Assembly (NCBI RefSeq): GCF_964340395.1
Contig: NC_135550.1
Coordinates: 23,168,176 to 23,228,175, forward strand
DNA from: Glandiceps talaboti
Lineage: Eukaryota; Hemichordata; Enteropneusta; Spengelidae
Length of the DNA stretch: 60,000 nt
Direction: 5' to 3'
Part shown: piece after piece, positions 59,476 through 60,000 of the stretch
Position numbering within the stretch: the first letter of the stretch is position 1
Layout of the letters: each line of letters begins with the position of its first letter
Notes under the pieces: generated by a model
What the model was told of the DNA's origin: nothing
Database searches by the model: none
Seen by the model: the letters and a program-made list of their open reading frames with translations, nothing else
Program-made: the position numbers and the translations under genes

Positions 59476-60000
59476 CAACACCACTGCTGCTATTTTTGTT
59501 ACCAGACTTTTATATCGTGATGAAAACCATCAACTACTTGAATTTGGAAGAACAACATGGTTTCCAGAACAAATGAGATGATAATTTGTTCTTCCCTTCA
59601 ATTGAAACTTATAGATTCTGAAACACAGTACATTGTAATTATTGCTTTTGAGGGACCATATAAATTATAATCTATAACTTTTTCACCCACATTTTATAGC
59701 ATAGTTGTTTTCCACAATGGAGAATTGTATCAGTAAAGTTCACAAAGGTACACAAAAACTGTAACAGGTGGTGTTCACTTCATGTAATTCAACTTTATGT
59801 ATATCTGAGACTTACTGAAGCTATAATTGGGGCAACTTGTAAGTTTTTGTTTGTGGGTTATATAAAGGTGTATTTGTGTGTGCATGTGTACATGCATAGA
59901 AGAATATTCGCACAGTATTTTTGGTACAACTATAGACCTTCGTGGGACTATTAGTCCATCCATTTGAAGGCTCAATCACCTTGCTTTCTCCAGGCTGTTG

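Larger units (their letters stand above)
51849..59993 (+). other. Kinase intron 6 (at least 8 kb)
   Basis: Begins gtagat. It contains a 200-bp duplication, (TA)n and (TG)n arrays, the second palindromic MITE, a 44-bp repeat, a SINE and an octamer repeat. A 39-nt phase-0 exon-like segment (57228-57266) and an acceptor-like ctttctccag at 59984-59993 are the only candidates for further exons. Confidence 0.5.

Overview
This window looks like nuclear DNA from a multicellular animal, probably a marine invertebrate. It is AT-rich, crowded with microsatellites and minisatellites, and the few real coding segments are short exons bounded by GT/AG splice sites with kilobase introns. There are no operons, ribosome-binding sites, tRNA or rRNA genes that I can support. 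The species cannot be named from what I see. A lancelet, hemichordate, echinoderm, mollusc or brachiopod would all fit.

Two spliced genes lie head to head around a CpG-richer segment at about 34.6-36.9 kb. On the minus strand, running left, is a BH3-only apoptosis gene that resembles vertebrate Bim (BCL2L11). Its coding exons are 20141-19580, 9580-9390 and 2628-2521. The exon phases fit exactly and give a 286-residue protein. It carries a dynein-light-chain type STQTP motif, an acidic stretch, a 14-3-3-like RSHSEP site, and a strong BH3 helix (RELRRISDEF). The last exon is short and basic. Candidate 5' untranslated exons lie near 34.9-35.1 kb or 36.3-36.4 kb. On the plus strand, running right, is the 5' half of a protein kinase with six phase-consistent exons between 36892 and 51848. 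They encode the glycine-rich loop, the VAIK lysine, the helix-C glutamate and a DYRK/HIPK/CLK-like stretch up to about the hinge. The catalytic and activation loops must lie beyond the window. A TCTCGCGAGA palindrome about 100 bp upstream of the kinase ATG is a known core-promoter element of CpG-type promoters.

Layout: 1-2520, Bim 3' UTR and downstream DNA. 2521-20164, Bim exons and large introns holding minisatellites (about 40 bp unit at 8.0-8.8 kb, 41 bp unit at 16.7-17.8 kb). At 18783-19123 there is an unassigned Cys-rich terminal exon on the minus strand. 20165-34881, a presumed Bim 5' intron with little in it. 34.6-36.9 kb, the promoter zone. 36.9-60 kb, kinase exons, introns and most of the mobile elements.

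Mobile DNA: one non-autonomous family with ends TAGTCTAG...AGACTA is present in four copies of very different length. Two have perfect 9-bp target duplications and one has an 8-of-9 match. There are also two copies of a palindromic element flanked by TTAA (one flank degraded), a separate inverted-repeat element, and a probable tRNA-derived SINE. Most long open frames in the window fall in introns or simple repeats and are not genes.
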